NCBI GenBank assembly: GCA_900543715.1
Contig: UQSX01000005.1
Location: forward strand, 1-64,000
From: an uncultured Blautia sp.
Lineage (GTDB): Bacteria; Bacillota; Clostridia; Lachnospirales; Lachnospiraceae
Reading direction: 5' to 3'
Length of the DNA: 64,000 nt
Part shown: piece after piece, positions 8,255-16,720 of the stretch
How positions within the stretch are numbered: position 1 is the first letter of the stretch
How the letters are laid out: the number at the start of each line of letters is the position of its first letter
Position numbers and translations under genes: made by a program
Notes under the pieces: generated by a model
Told to the model about the DNA's origin: nothing
Seen by the model: the letters and a program-made list of their open reading frames with translations, nothing else
Databases searched by the model: none

Positions 8255-9525
8255 TCTGTCTCACCTTCCTTATTCAATGTTTCGCCGCTTTCCAATATGC
8301 CTCCCGGATAGTCCTCTGGTGTGGTTTCTCCTACGATAGCAGTATTCTTTCCAATTTTTACATTTGAGGGGATCACAGTATTTTCCCCTACTGTTACCAG
8401 TCCAAAAGAATACACGTTAGGCTTCAGCTTATTGGGAACCTCTTCTCCAATGCCCATGACAACATTGTCGCCTACCGTAACATTCTCGGCAATGATGGCC
8501 TTATCGATCACATCATTCTCCCCGATCACAGACTGCTTCATGATAATGGAATCGCGAATCACGGCCCCCTTCTTGATAGTTACTCCGGCACCGATCACAG
8601 AGTTATGTACTTCTCCGTACACTTCTGTTCCTTCACTGATGATACTTCTGTCCACGATCGCATCTGCAGCTACATACTGAGGGGGAATAATATCTCCTTT
8701 CGTGTAAATCTTCCAGAATTCTTCATATAAATTGAACTCAGGAATAATATCAATAAGCTCCATATTGGCTTCCCAGTAAGAACCCAGGGTCCCTACGTCC
8801 TTCCAGTATCCGTTATACTCATAAGCGAAAAGTCTCTGACCTTTTTCCCTGCAGTAGGGCAGGATATGTTTTCCGAAATCGCATCCCGACTGGTCCTTCA
8901 GGGCAATCAGGGCTTCCTTCAGAACTGGCCAGCTGAAGATATAAATACCCATAGAAGCCAGATTGCTCTTGGGCTTCTCCGGTTTTTCCTCAAAATCTGT
9001 AATCCTTCCTGTCTCGTCCGTAATAGCAAGTCCGAAACGAGAGGCTTCTTCCCATGGAACAGGCATACACGCCAAGGTGACATCTGCTTTATTGGCTTTA
9101 TGAAAGTCCAGCATAACCTCGTAGTCCATCTTATAAATATGATCTCCGCCCAGGATCAGCACATAATCCGGGTTAAAATTCTCCATATATGCCATATTTT
9201 GGTAAATGGCGTTGGCAGTACCTGTATACCATTCCGTATTGGTTTTCTTTTCATAAGGAGGAAGAATGGATACACCGCCTACGTTCCGGTCCAGATCCCA
9301 GGGGATACCGATTCCGATATGCGTATTTAAACGCAAAGGCTGGTACTGAGTCAGCACCCCTACTGTGTCTACTCCTGAATTTATACAGTTACTGAGCGGA
9401 AAGTCTATGATTCTGTATTTTCCGCCAAATGTCACCGCCGGTTTTGCCACTTTTGCAGTCAGAACACCCAGTCTGCTGCCTTGTCCTCCGGCCAGCAACA
9501 TTGCAATCATCTCTTTCTTAATCAT
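8251..9525 (-). CDS. glgC: Glucose-1-phosphate adenylyltransferase, catalytic subunit GlgC
   Basis: GlgC makes ADP-glucose from glucose-1-phosphate and ATP, the committed step of glycogen synthesis. The substrate loop [13 protein letters not shown] and the following [19 protein letters not shown] are intact. [22 protein letters not shown] and the FEEKPxxP motif follow, and a beta-helix occupies the last 120 residues. At 424 residues it has a longer tail than many homologues. RBS GAGGTG lies seven bases before the ATG. It is first in a two-gene unit with glgD. Confidence 0.96.
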   Translation of the reverse strand: MIKKEMIAMLLAGGQGSRLGVLTAKVAKPAVTFGGKYRIIDFPLSNCINSGVDTVGVLTQYQPLRLNTHIGIGIPWDLDRNVGGVSILPPYEKKTNTEWYTGTANAIYQNMAYMENFNPDYVLILGGDHIYKMDYEVMLDFHKANKADVTLACMPVPWEEASRFGLAITDETGRITDFEEKPEKPKSNLASMGIYIFSWPVLKEALIALKDQSGCDFGKHILPYCREKGQRLFAYEYNGYWKDVGTLGSYWEANMELIDIIPEFNLYEEFWKIYTKGDIIPPQYVAADAIVDRSIISEGTEVYGEVHNSVIGAGVTIKKGAVIRDSIIMKQSVIGENDVIDKAIIAENVTVGDNVVMGIGEEVPNKLKPNVYSFGLVTVGENTVIPSNVKIGKNTAIVGETTPEDYPGGILESGETLNKEGETE

Positions 9526-9557
9526 GCAATCACCTCTTGTAATTCTATGGTTTTTAC

Positions 9558-9586
9558 ATTATAACACATTGCTCTAAAAAAGTGAA
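9558..9586 (-). promoter_or_regulatory. Sigma-A promoter of glgCD
   Basis: TTCACT, 17-base spacer, TATAAT on the minus strand. The predicted transcript starts about 25 bases before the glgC ATG, so there is no room for a leader structure. Confidence 0.7.
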
Positions 9587-9663
9587 TATTTTTAACAATT
9601 TTTTTTCGACATATTCATTTTTTTTGTGACATTTTACCTGTTTTTAACGGTCACCCAAAGAAA

Positions 9664-9712
9664 GGGGGTTCCATTTTTCGAAAACTTAGGTATAATTTAT
9701 TATGAAACCCCC
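9664..9712 (+). promoter_or_regulatory. Putative murC promoter inside a GGGGGTT/AACCCCC inverted repeat
   Basis: TATAAT lies at 9691-9696 with only a weak -35 (TTCCAT). A 7-base inverted repeat, GGGGGTT (9664) and AACCCCC (9706), brackets it. Confidence 0.45.
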
Positions 9713-9852
9713 GTCTCAAAGCAGAAATGGAAGGGGCTGCTTGCAGACCGGTACGGCTGTGCTTTAGAGACGCTGACCTGTATGAGCAGGCAGGCTGACA
9801 AGCCGGGCTGCCATAGGTGATTACTTAATAGAAAAGAAAGGATTCTTTCATC
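9713..9852 (+). promoter_or_regulatory. Structured 5' leader of murC
   Basis: An 11-base-pair stem joins 9713-9723 (GTCTCAAAGCA) to 9760-9771 with a single bulged A. Inside it a hairpin pairs CAG-A-CCG with CGG-CTG around a GTA loop. Downstream, CCTG/CAGG and a GGCA(GGCT..AGCC)TGCC nested hairpin follow. GAAAG-GATT-CTTTC at the end holds the AAAGGA ribosome site of murC. No T-run is present. No known riboswitch class was recognised. Confidence 0.5.
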
Positions 9853-11232
9853 ATGTATCAGATTGATTTTCATAAACCAATGCACATTCATTTTATCGGT
9901 ATCGGCGGCATCAGTATGAGCGGACTGGCCGAAATTCTCCTGGAAGAGGACTTTACCGTTTCAGGTTCTGATTCCAAAAATTCTGACCTGACGAAGCTTC
10001 TGGAATCCAGAGGGGCAAAAGTCTATATCGGCCAGAGAGCCTCCAACATTACAGAAGATATCGATCTGGTAGTATATACCGCCGCTATCCATCCGGATAA
10101 TCCAGAGTTTAAGCAGGCTCAGGAAATGGGACTGCCTATGCTTACCAGGGCCGAGCTGCTGGGACAGATCATGAAAAATTACGACCTGCCCATCGCCGTA
10201 TCCGGCACCCATGGCAAGACTACCACTACTTCCATGATCTCTCATATCCTTTTAGAGGGAGAGACAGATCCTACCATATCGGTAGGCGGTATTCTGCCTG
10301 CCATCCACGGAAATATAAGAGTAGGCCATTCTGAGACTTTCATCACAGAGGCCTGTGAGTATACCAACAGTTTTCTCAGCTTTTTCCCGAAAATCAGCAT
10401 TATCTTGAATATCGATGCCGATCATCTGGATTTTTTCAAGGATATTGATGATATCCGCCATTCCTTCCGGCTCTTTGCCCAGAAGCTGCCGGCAGAGGGT
10501 ACGCTGATCATCAACGGAGAAATCCCCTATGTGGAAGAGATCACTCAGGGACTTCCCTGCGAGATCATTACTTACTCTCTGAACGGTCCCGGGGAATATC
10601 AGGCTGAAAATATCGTTTTCGATGAAACCGCTCATCCTTCTTTTGACTGTCTCTATAGAGGAGAAAATATCGGGCATTTTTCCTTGTCTGTCCCGGGAAT
10701 CCATAATGTGTCCAATGCCCTCTCTGCCATTGCCCTGGCAAGAAAGATCGGGCTGTCTACAGAGAGCATCCAGAAAGGGCTGCTTCATTTCGGCGGCACA
10801 GACCGGAGATTCCAGTACAAAGGAAAGGTAGCAGGTGTAACTGTTATCGATGATTATGCCCATCATCCCACAGAAATTACCGCCACCTTGAAGACAGCCC
10901 GGAATTATCCCCATGACCGGATCTGGTGTGTTTTCCAGCCTCACACCTATACCCGGACGAAGGCTCTCATGCCCGAATTTGCCCAGGCTCTGTCCCTGGC
11001 AGACAAGGTTGTTCTGGCAGATATCTATCCTGCCAGAGAAACTGACAATCTGGGGATCTCCTCAAAAGATCTGGCGGATCTCATTGCCGAAAAAGGCACC
11101 GATGTCCACTATTTTTCTACTTTTGATGAGATTGAAGAATTTTTATTAAAAAATTGTATCCACGGAGACCTGTTGATAACTATGGGAGCCGGAGACGTAT
11201 ATAAAATCGGGGAAAACCTCCTTGGAATGTAG
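9853..11232 (+). CDS. murC: UDP-N-acetylmuramate--L-alanine ligase MurC
   Basis: MurC adds L-alanine to UDP-MurNAc in the cytoplasm, the first amino-acid step of peptidoglycan synthesis. The 459 residues show the three Mur ligase domains: N-terminal HFIGIGGISMSGLAEIL, central ATP loop SGTHGKTTTTSMI (about 117-129), and a C-terminal domain with DDYAHHPTEI, VFQPHTYTRT and DIYPARE. AAAGGA lies upstream of the ATG within a small hairpin. It is transcribed divergently from glgC, has its own terminator, and is not in a division cluster. Confidence 0.96.
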   Translation: MYQIDFHKPMHIHFIGIGGISMSGLAEILLEEDFTVSGSDSKNSDLTKLLESRGAKVYIGQRASNITEDIDLVVYTAAIHPDNPEFKQAQEMGLPMLTRAELLGQIMKNYDLPIAVSGTHGKTTTTSMISHILLEGETDPTISVGGILPAIHGNIRVGHSETFITEACEYTNSFLSFFPKISIILNIDADHLDFFKDIDDIRHSFRLFAQKLPAEGTLIINGEIPYVEEITQGLPCEIITYSLNGPGEYQAENIVFDETAHPSFDCLYRGENIGHFSLSVPGIHNVSNALSAIALARKIGLSTESIQKGLLHFGGTDRRFQYKGKVAGVTVIDDYAHHPTEITATLKTARNYPHDRIWCVFQPHTYTRTKALMPEFAQALSLADKVVLADIYPARETDNLGISSKDLADLIAEKGTDVHYFSTFDEIEEFLLKNCIHGDLLITMGAGDVYKIGENLLGM

Positions 11233-11257
11233 AGTTATCCACATTATCCACTAATCC

Positions 11258-11296
11258 ATCCACATGCTCTTTCCCCAGAGCATGTGGATTTTTTTG
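11258..11296 (+). terminator. Terminator of murC
   Basis: ATCCACATGCTCT and AGAGCATGTGGAT pair across a 5-base loop and are followed by TTTTTTT. Confidence 0.9.
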
Positions 11297-11324
11297 TGCA
11301 TAAAAAAGTTGACATAATCAGACA

Positions 11325-11343
11325 GCATTTTCAACTAAAATGC
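11325..11343 (+). repeat. Small hairpin within DnaA-box region
   Basis: GCATTTT-CAACT-AAAATGC, a perfect 7-base stem, lies between the two halves of DnaA-box cluster A. Role unknown. Confidence 0.4.
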
Positions 11344-11549
11344 GCCAAAACCCTAGAGCTTTCGACATTCTACAGGTTACCCATAAAAATTATCCACTTT
11401 TTTATCCACATTATCCACATTTATTCCAGCAAAATTTTTCAACCTGGTCTTTTTCTCCGTCGAAAAAAATCCTTGTTCTCTTTTTAAAAATTATATGCTA
11501 TACTGAGGTTGATTCATTAAGAAGATATAAAATGTAGAGGATGTTGAAC

Positions 11550-12557
11550 ATGGGACAGTTTGAAGTTTATAACAGCTTTCCGGGGGAATTCACCTTTGTT
11601 TCCAACCGTTTTCTGGAGGATCATATGCCGAAAGCCAACGGGGAATTTGTCAAAATATATCTTTATCTCCTGAGCCGCTGTCAAAGCGGCAGGACAAAGA
11701 TGGAGCTTTCCTCCATTGCAGATACTTTTAACTGTACAGAAACGGACATTTTAAGAGCCCTCCGCTACTGGAAGGAATCCAGGGTTTTGGATGTATCCTT
11801 TGATCAGGCGGGGAATGTGGCAGGTGTCCGTTTTTCTGTTCCCGATACAAAGCTGCCCGAGCCTGAGAAAAAAATTACCGCGCCTTCTGTATCCCGGAAT
11901 AAACTGCAGGAATTAAAGGATCAGGAAGAGGTACGGCAGCTTCTTTTTATTGCAGAACAATATCTGGGAAGAACTCTCACCTCCACAGATGCGGAGACTC
12001 TCCTCTACCTTTATGATGAAGTACATTTATCCGCCGAGCTTCTGGAATATCTCATTGAATACTGTGTTTCCAAAGGCAGTCCCTCTATGGCCTATATAAA
12101 AAAGGTTGGACTGGCCTGGGCCCAGCAAAAGATCACCACTGTAAGCCAGGCGAAGGAAGAGACTAATTTATATAACAAGAACTATTTCACTATCCTGCGG
12201 GCATTCGGCATTACCAACAGGAACCCTCTGGACAAGGAGATCCAGTACATGAACCTCTGGCTGAACCAATATGGCTTTACCCTGGACATCATCACAGAGG
12301 CCTGCAGCCGGACAGTTCTGTCTACAGGAAAAGCCAGTTTCTCCTATGCGGACAGTATCCTGGAAAGCTGGTTTAAAAAGGGAGTCCGCCATCTTTCAGA
12401 TATTGACTCTCTGGATATGAATTTCCAGCAGAAAAAGGCAGAAAAAGCCAAGGCCAGGCCAAAGGCCCCTGCTGCAGGTTCCAAAAACAAATTCAACAAT
12501 TTTCATCAGAGAAACTACAACATGACAGAGCTTGAAAAACAGCTTCTTGGCAAATAG
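11550..12557 (+). CDS. DnaD-family primosome component
   Basis: A DnaD/DnaB-type replication-initiation protein of 335 residues. The N-terminal winged-helix-like part (residues 1-110) is followed by two DnaD C-terminal (DnaB_2) domains: about 130-215, and about 220-310 ending in the YxxxIxxxW-type motif (SYADSILESWF). The last 40 residues are basic and disordered. In B. subtilis such proteins help load the replicative helicase at oriC and at restart sites. An ATG at 11541 abuts AGAGG; the ATG at 11550 has correct spacing. It lies 17 bases upstream of the helicase-loader gene, which supports the role. Confidence 0.85.
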   Translation: MGQFEVYNSFPGEFTFVSNRFLEDHMPKANGEFVKIYLYLLSRCQSGRTKMELSSIADTFNCTETDILRALRYWKESRVLDVSFDQAGNVAGVRFSVPDTKLPEPEKKITAPSVSRNKLQELKDQEEVRQLLFIAEQYLGRTLTSTDAETLLYLYDEVHLSAELLEYLIEYCVSKGSPSMAYIKKVGLAWAQQKITTVSQAKEETNLYNKNYFTILRAFGITNRNPLDKEIQYMNLWLNQYGFTLDIITEACSRTVLSTGKASFSYADSILESWFKKGVRHLSDIDSLDMNFQQKKAEKAKARPKAPAAGSKNKFNNFHQRNYNMTELEKQLLGK

Positions 12558-12574
12558 GTAGAAGGAGACATGCT

Positions 12575-13564
12575 GTGTCACTGAAAAACTTTCAATATGA
12601 AGCGATCATGCGCGACTACAATCAAAAACAGTTCTTACATAAACATGAGCAGGACGAACACATCCGTCTGGCCGAGGAGAAAATTCCCCGTTTAGGAGAG
12701 ATCCGCCGGCAGATTGCCGCTCTTGGTCTTAAGAAAGCCCGTCTTGTCCTGGGTGCGGGACAGGGAGAGGACTTTGATCTGGAGGCTGCTATCGGCGCTC
12801 TGGCCCAGGAACGAAAAGCCTTACTCCTGGAGAACGGCTTTCCTGCTGATTATCTGGAGCTTCACTATGACTGTCCCATCTGTAAGGACACCGGCTATGT
12901 AGAGGGAGAAAAATGTGCCTGCTTCCGCAAAGCGGCAGTGGATCTTCTCTATACCCAGTCCAATATCCGGGATATCCTGGAAAAGGAAAATTTTGAGCAT
13001 TTTTCTTTTCAGTATTACTCCTCTGAGTTCACAGATCCCCAAAGCGGCGTAACCGCTCTGGACGCCGCCCATCAGGCTTATGACAAGGCCTGGGACTTCA
13101 TAGACAGCTTCGGAGAAGAATTCAATAATCTTATGATTTATGGAGATACTGGTGTGGGAAAGACTTATCTCACCCACTGCATCGCCAAAGAGCTTCTGGA
13201 CCGGTCTTTTTTTGTTTTGTATTTCAGCGCCTTTGATCTCTTTGATCTGCTGTCGAAAAATACTTTTCAAAAAGACATCCAGTCTGCAGATATGGCTTCT
13301 TTTATCTATGACTGCGATCTGCTCATCATCGACGATCTGGGTACAGAGCTGACCAACAGCTTTGTATCCTCTCAGCTTTTCTGCTGCATTAACGAGCGGA
13401 TCATGAATAAAAAGGCAACTATCATTTCCACAAATCTGACCATGGCAGATTTTCTGGATACTTATTCCGAGAGGATCTTCTCCAGGGTATCCAGTAATTA
13501 TACCATGATCAAGCTTATGGGAAATGACATCAGAATCCAAAAAAGACTTTTAGGAGGAAAATGA
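12575..13564 (+). CDS. DnaC/DnaI-type helicase loader ATPase
   Basis: An AAA+ ATPase of 329 residues, related to DnaC, DnaI and IstB, that places the replicative helicase on DNA. An N-terminal helical region is followed by a cysteine-rich, zinc-binding-like motif C-P-I-C...C-A-C (about residues 100-115), Walker A GDTGVGKTYL (about 190), Walker B LLIIDDLGTE (about 250) and a sensor region ISTNL. GAAGGAG lies seven bases before the GTG start. It is followed by prs with its stop overlapping the region of the prs start. Together with the DnaD-like gene it forms a primosome pair. Confidence 0.9.
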   Translation: MSLKNFQYEAIMRDYNQKQFLHKHEQDEHIRLAEEKIPRLGEIRRQIAALGLKKARLVLGAGQGEDFDLEAAIGALAQERKALLLENGFPADYLELHYDCPICKDTGYVEGEKCACFRKAAVDLLYTQSNIRDILEKENFEHFSFQYYSSEFTDPQSGVTALDAAHQAYDKAWDFIDSFGEEFNNLMIYGDTGVGKTYLTHCIAKELLDRSFFVLYFSAFDLFDLLSKNTFQKDIQSADMASFIYDCDLLIIDDLGTELTNSFVSSQLFCCINERIMNKKATIISTNLTMADFLDTYSERIFSRVSSNYTMIKLMGNDIRIQKRLLGGK

Positions 13565-13566
13565 AC

Positions 13567-14766
13567 ATGGCACCAAAAATCGCAACACCTTTAGACTCAC
13601 TCCCTGTAGGCCGTCTGGGTATCATTCCCCTGAAGAGCTGTGAAAAGCTGGGGGCAAAGGTCAACGACTACATTGTAAAGTGGCGGAAGGATCGTGACCA
13701 CCAGGAGAAGAACAATCTCCAGTTTGAAGGTTATGAACGTCCTTCCTACCTGATCGACGCCCAGACTCCACGGTTCGGTTCCGGAGAGGCAAAAGGTATT
13801 CTGGAGGAATCTGTCCGCGGTGACGACCTCTATCTTATGGTGGATGTCTGCAACTATTCTCTGACCTATTCTCTCTGCGGCCACACAAACCATATGTCGC
13901 CGGACGATCACTTTCAGGATCTGAAAAGGATCATCGCAGCTGTAGGAGGAAAAGCCAGAAGAGTCAACGTTATCATGCCTTTCCTGTATGAAAGCCGCCA
14001 GCACAAGAGGACCAGACGTGAATCGCTGGATTGTGCTCTTGGTCTTCAGGAACTGATCAGTATGGGTGTAGACAATATCATCACCTTCGACGCTCATGAT
14101 CCCCGGGTGCAGAATTCCATTCCTCTTCATGGATTTGAGACTGTACAGCCGGCCTACCAGTTTATCAAAGGTCTTTTCAAGGCAGAGCCTGACCTGAAAG
14201 TAGACAGCGACAGTCTGATGATCATCAGTCCGGATGCAGGAGGCACCAGCCGGGCCATCTATCTGGCCAATGTGCTGGGAATTGACATGGGTATGTTCTA
14301 CAAGCGCCGGGACTATTCCACCATCATAGACGGGCGGAATCCTATTGTAGCCCATGAATTTCTTGGTTCTGATGTAGCCGGCAAGAATATGATCATTATT
14401 GATGATATGATCTCTTCCGGTGACAGTATGCTGGAAGTAGCCCGTCTGCTGAAGCAGAGAGGAGCCGCAAAGATCTTTATGTGCGCCACATTCGGTCTGT
14501 TTACCAACGGACTGGAACGCTTCGACACTGCATATAAAAACGGTGATTTTGACCGTCTCCTTACCACCAACCTGGTTTACCAGACAGAAGAGCTCCTCCA
14601 GAAACCATATTATGTAAACTGTGACATGAGCAAATACATTGCTCTGATCATTGATACACTAAACCACGATTCCTCTATCAGCAAGCTGCTGAATCCTGTG
14701 GACAGGATCAATAAACTTGTAGCAAAGCATAATAAAGAGCTGAAAGACAGCAAAAAGAAAAACTAA
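13567..14766 (+). CDS. prs: Ribose-phosphate pyrophosphokinase (long form)
   Basis: The enzyme makes PRPP from ribose-5-phosphate and ATP for purine, pyrimidine, NAD, histidine and tryptophan synthesis. The PRPP-binding loop IIDDMISSGDSML is at about residue 277, and the ribose-phosphate/Mg region FDAHDPRVQN at about 177. At 399 residues it is some 80 longer than the classical 315-residue enzyme, with an N-terminal extension and an insert. AGGAGG precedes; ATG 13567 is better spaced than ATG 13561. It overlaps or abuts the helicase-loader gene, linking precursor supply with replication initiation. Kinetics and allostery of this long form are not predictable here. Confidence 0.88.
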   Translation: MAPKIATPLDSLPVGRLGIIPLKSCEKLGAKVNDYIVKWRKDRDHQEKNNLQFEGYERPSYLIDAQTPRFGSGEAKGILEESVRGDDLYLMVDVCNYSLTYSLCGHTNHMSPDDHFQDLKRIIAAVGGKARRVNVIMPFLYESRQHKRTRRESLDCALGLQELISMGVDNIITFDAHDPRVQNSIPLHGFETVQPAYQFIKGLFKAEPDLKVDSDSLMIISPDAGGTSRAIYLANVLGIDMGMFYKRRDYSTIIDGRNPIVAHEFLGSDVAGKNMIIIDDMISSGDSMLEVARLLKQRGAAKIFMCATFGLFTNGLERFDTAYKNGDFDRLLTTNLVYQTEELLQKPYYVNCDMSKYIALIIDTLNHDSSISKLLNPVDRINKLVAKHNKELKDSKKKN

Positions 14767-14812
14767 ATATTTTCATTGCCTCCTTAATTTTGAATCTTTT
14801 TATTTCTTTATA

Positions 14813-14841
14813 TTGAAATTTACAGACAACAGCAGTATAAT
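14813..14841 (+). promoter_or_regulatory. Sigma-A promoter of the small membrane protein gene
   Basis: TTGAAA, 17-base spacer, TATAAT, 51 bases before the ATG. Confidence 0.75.
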
Positions 14842-14891
14842 AAAGAAAACTAAAAGAATTCTTTTATTCTTATGAAGGAGGTGCCACTATT

Positions 14892-15110
14892 ATGATGAAT
14901 AAAATTATTTCCATCATCAATGTCTGTATTGCTTTATTTGTAATTCTTTATGCAGCACATATTTATACGATTACCGCTAGCATCAGTCTTGTTACCGTGG
15001 TGCTCCTGATCGCCGGCCTGGCTCCTGTACTGCATATGTCCTGGAATTATATCCGGATTAAAATCGAGGAGTACCGTAAAGGACATTCTCATCACTACAT
15101 GAAAGGCTGA
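14892..15110 (+). CDS. Small two-helix membrane protein
   Basis: A 72-residue protein with two hydrophobic segments (about 5-24 and 29-50) and a short basic, histidine-containing tail (KGHSHHYMKG). GAAGGAGGTG lies nine bases before the start. It has its own promoter and terminator, so it is a stand-alone gene. Not recognised. Confidence 0.7.
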   Translation: MMNKIISIINVCIALFVILYAAHIYTITASISLVTVVLLIAGLAPVLHMSWNYIRIKIEEYRKGHSHHYMKG

Positions 15111-15141
15111 ATTCATCGCTGCCCGTAAAGATTTTGAATTG

Positions 15142-15198
15142 AAAAGGGCTGCCGCATCTCACATAAACAATTTTGTGAAATGCAGCAGCCCTGTTTTT
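15142..15198. terminator. Bidirectional terminator
   Basis: GGGCTGC-CGCAT-CTCAC pairs with GTGAA-ATGC-AGCAGCCC, with TTTTT on the plus side and TTTTC on the minus side. It separates the small membrane protein gene from yhaN. Confidence 0.85.
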
Positions 15199-16720
15199 AT
15201 GCAGGATTATCCATATTCACTTTGTGGAAAGGAATTCCAAGCCTCTCTAAGGCCTCTATTTCTCTTCTGGTGCAGGTCATGAGAATGATCTGAGCTTTAT
15301 TCCTGTAAAGCCATTCCAGCGCCTCACAGAGCCTCTTATCATCGTACATGGCAAAGGTTTCGTCAAGGAGTACAGGCAGTTCTTCCTCCCGGCACAAAAG
15401 CTCTCCTGCTGCCATCCGCAGGGCAAAGTAAACCTGTTCCACCGTACCTTGGCTCACCTGATGGAGCCCCACATAGCGGTCTCCTGCGTCCAGCCGTATC
15501 TGAAAGTCTTCCTCAATGATCCCTCCCCGGTATCTGCCCCGGGTAAGTTCCTCCAGAATCTTCCAGGTCCGCTCTTTCAGGATATTTCCCCTCCGGCTTT
15601 GGAGGCTTCCTGCAGCCTTAGCCAGCATTTTTTCTGCCAGAGAAATACTTTTGACCTCTTTCTGGGCTTTTAAGATCTGTTCATTGTTGTTTTCCAGTTC
15701 TTCCATCTCCTCCCGGAGATTATAGAGAAGGTTCTGCTTATCCTGCAAAGCTTCTCTCCAGGTGATCTGCCGTCCCTTTTTTCTTTCCTTTCTGGCATCC
15801 CTGTCCCGGTCTTCAGGACTGCGGGCCCATTCCTTCTCTCCTCTGTTCTGAAGATACAGGAAGAAAAATCCTCCTGCCAAGATGATCAGAACCAGGATCA
15901 GCCAGGACAGATGGAAGAAAAACACGCCGGCACAGCCGGCCAGAAACGTCAGAAGAAACAGTGCAGCAAAAGCCATGGGAAAAGCTGGTCTTTCCCGGAC
16001 TTCTTCCCCTTTTTCTTCCTTCCTGTCTTGTCCGCTGTCTCTGAGGCTTTCCTGGATTCTTTCCAGCTTTTCCTCCAGGTCTTCTATCTCTTCCCTGGTA
16101 TACTGTATCCTGTAGAGCAGCTTTTCTCTGGCTGTCTCTTTTCTGGCCCGGGCCTCTTTTTCTTCTTTTTCCCATTCCCTCCGTCTTTCCTTCAGCAGGT
16201 TAAGGGCCCCTTCGGGGTCCATTCGGAAATCTCCCTCTGTCTGGAAATTGGTCAGATATTCTCTTAGTTCCGCCGCCAGACCATCCTCAGTCCTGGCTTT
16301 TAACTGTCCAATGGCAGATGTGTTTTCATAAATCCGCTGGGTAACCCCTCCCAGCAGCATTTCCAGGTCTCCGTCTTCCACAGACAGCCTTTCTCCGTCT
16401 GTAACACAATAAAGCCCGGCCTCCTGAGAACGGCTTTCAAAATTTCTGTCCAGACGGAAGTCTTTCCCTCCTGCCTCAAATAAAACACTTCCCTCGTACC
16501 ACGAAGGGTTCTCCCAGGGAAGACACCTGGTATAAGTATCGGTCCGGGAAGCGGTGCCTCTCTTCCTGCGGATCCCAAAGAAAATCCCCTGGAGAAAAGT
16601 ATAGAGTGTGCTCTTCCCGCTTTCGTTTCCTCCGCAGACAATATTGATCCCCGGCTGAAAGCGGATCCTTTCATTATGGAATTTTCCGAAATTCTTCATA
16701 AAAACTTCTTTTATGATCAC
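15197..16720 (-). CDS. YhaN-like SMC/Rad50-type ATPase
   Basis: The ATPase partner of the adjacent SbcD-like phosphoesterase, comparable to B. subtilis YhaN and loosely to SbcC/Rad50. The N-terminal Walker A is GGNESGKSTLY (about residue 30). Coiled-coil arms are rich in E/K/R (about 190-245 and 300-380). The C-terminal half carries the ABC signature-like HQVSQGTVEQ and Walker B PVLLDETFAMYDD. Between the arms, at about 247-292, lie two hydrophobic segments long enough to cross a membrane, where SbcC would have a zinc hook. At 507 residues it is far shorter than SbcC. Its start overlaps the yhaO-like stop by four bases. Confidence 0.82.
   Translation of the reverse strand: MIIKEVFMKNFGKFHNERIRFQPGINIVCGGNESGKSTLYTFLQGIFFGIRRKRGTASRTDTYTRCLPWENPSWYEGSVLFEAGGKDFRLDRNFESRSQEAGLYCVTDGERLSVEDGDLEMLLGGVTQRIYENTSAIGQLKARTEDGLAAELREYLTNFQTEGDFRMDPEGALNLLKERRREWEKEEKEARARKETAREKLLYRIQYTREEIEDLEEKLERIQESLRDSGQDRKEEKGEEVRERPAFPMAFAALFLLTFLAGCAGVFFFHLSWLILVLIILAGGFFFLYLQNRGEKEWARSPEDRDRDARKERKKGRQITWREALQDKQNLLYNLREEMEELENNNEQILKAQKEVKSISLAEKMLAKAAGSLQSRRGNILKERTWKILEELTRGRYRGGIIEEDFQIRLDAGDRYVGLHQVSQGTVEQVYFALRMAAGELLCREEELPVLLDETFAMYDDKRLCEALEWLYRNKAQIILMTCTRREIEALERLGIPFHKVNMDNPA

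Larger units (their letters stand above)
11235..11419 (+). promoter_or_regulatory. Cluster of five DnaA boxes (cluster A)
   Basis: Three perfect TTATCCACA boxes (11235, 11402, 11411) and two TTATCCACT variants (11244, 11390) lie in one orientation. Two pairs abut head to tail (11235/11244 and 11402/11411). The stretch to 11540 is AT-rich. TTATCCACA is the standard bacterial DnaA box. The cluster lies just upstream of the dnaD-dnaC-prs genes. Confidence 0.75.
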
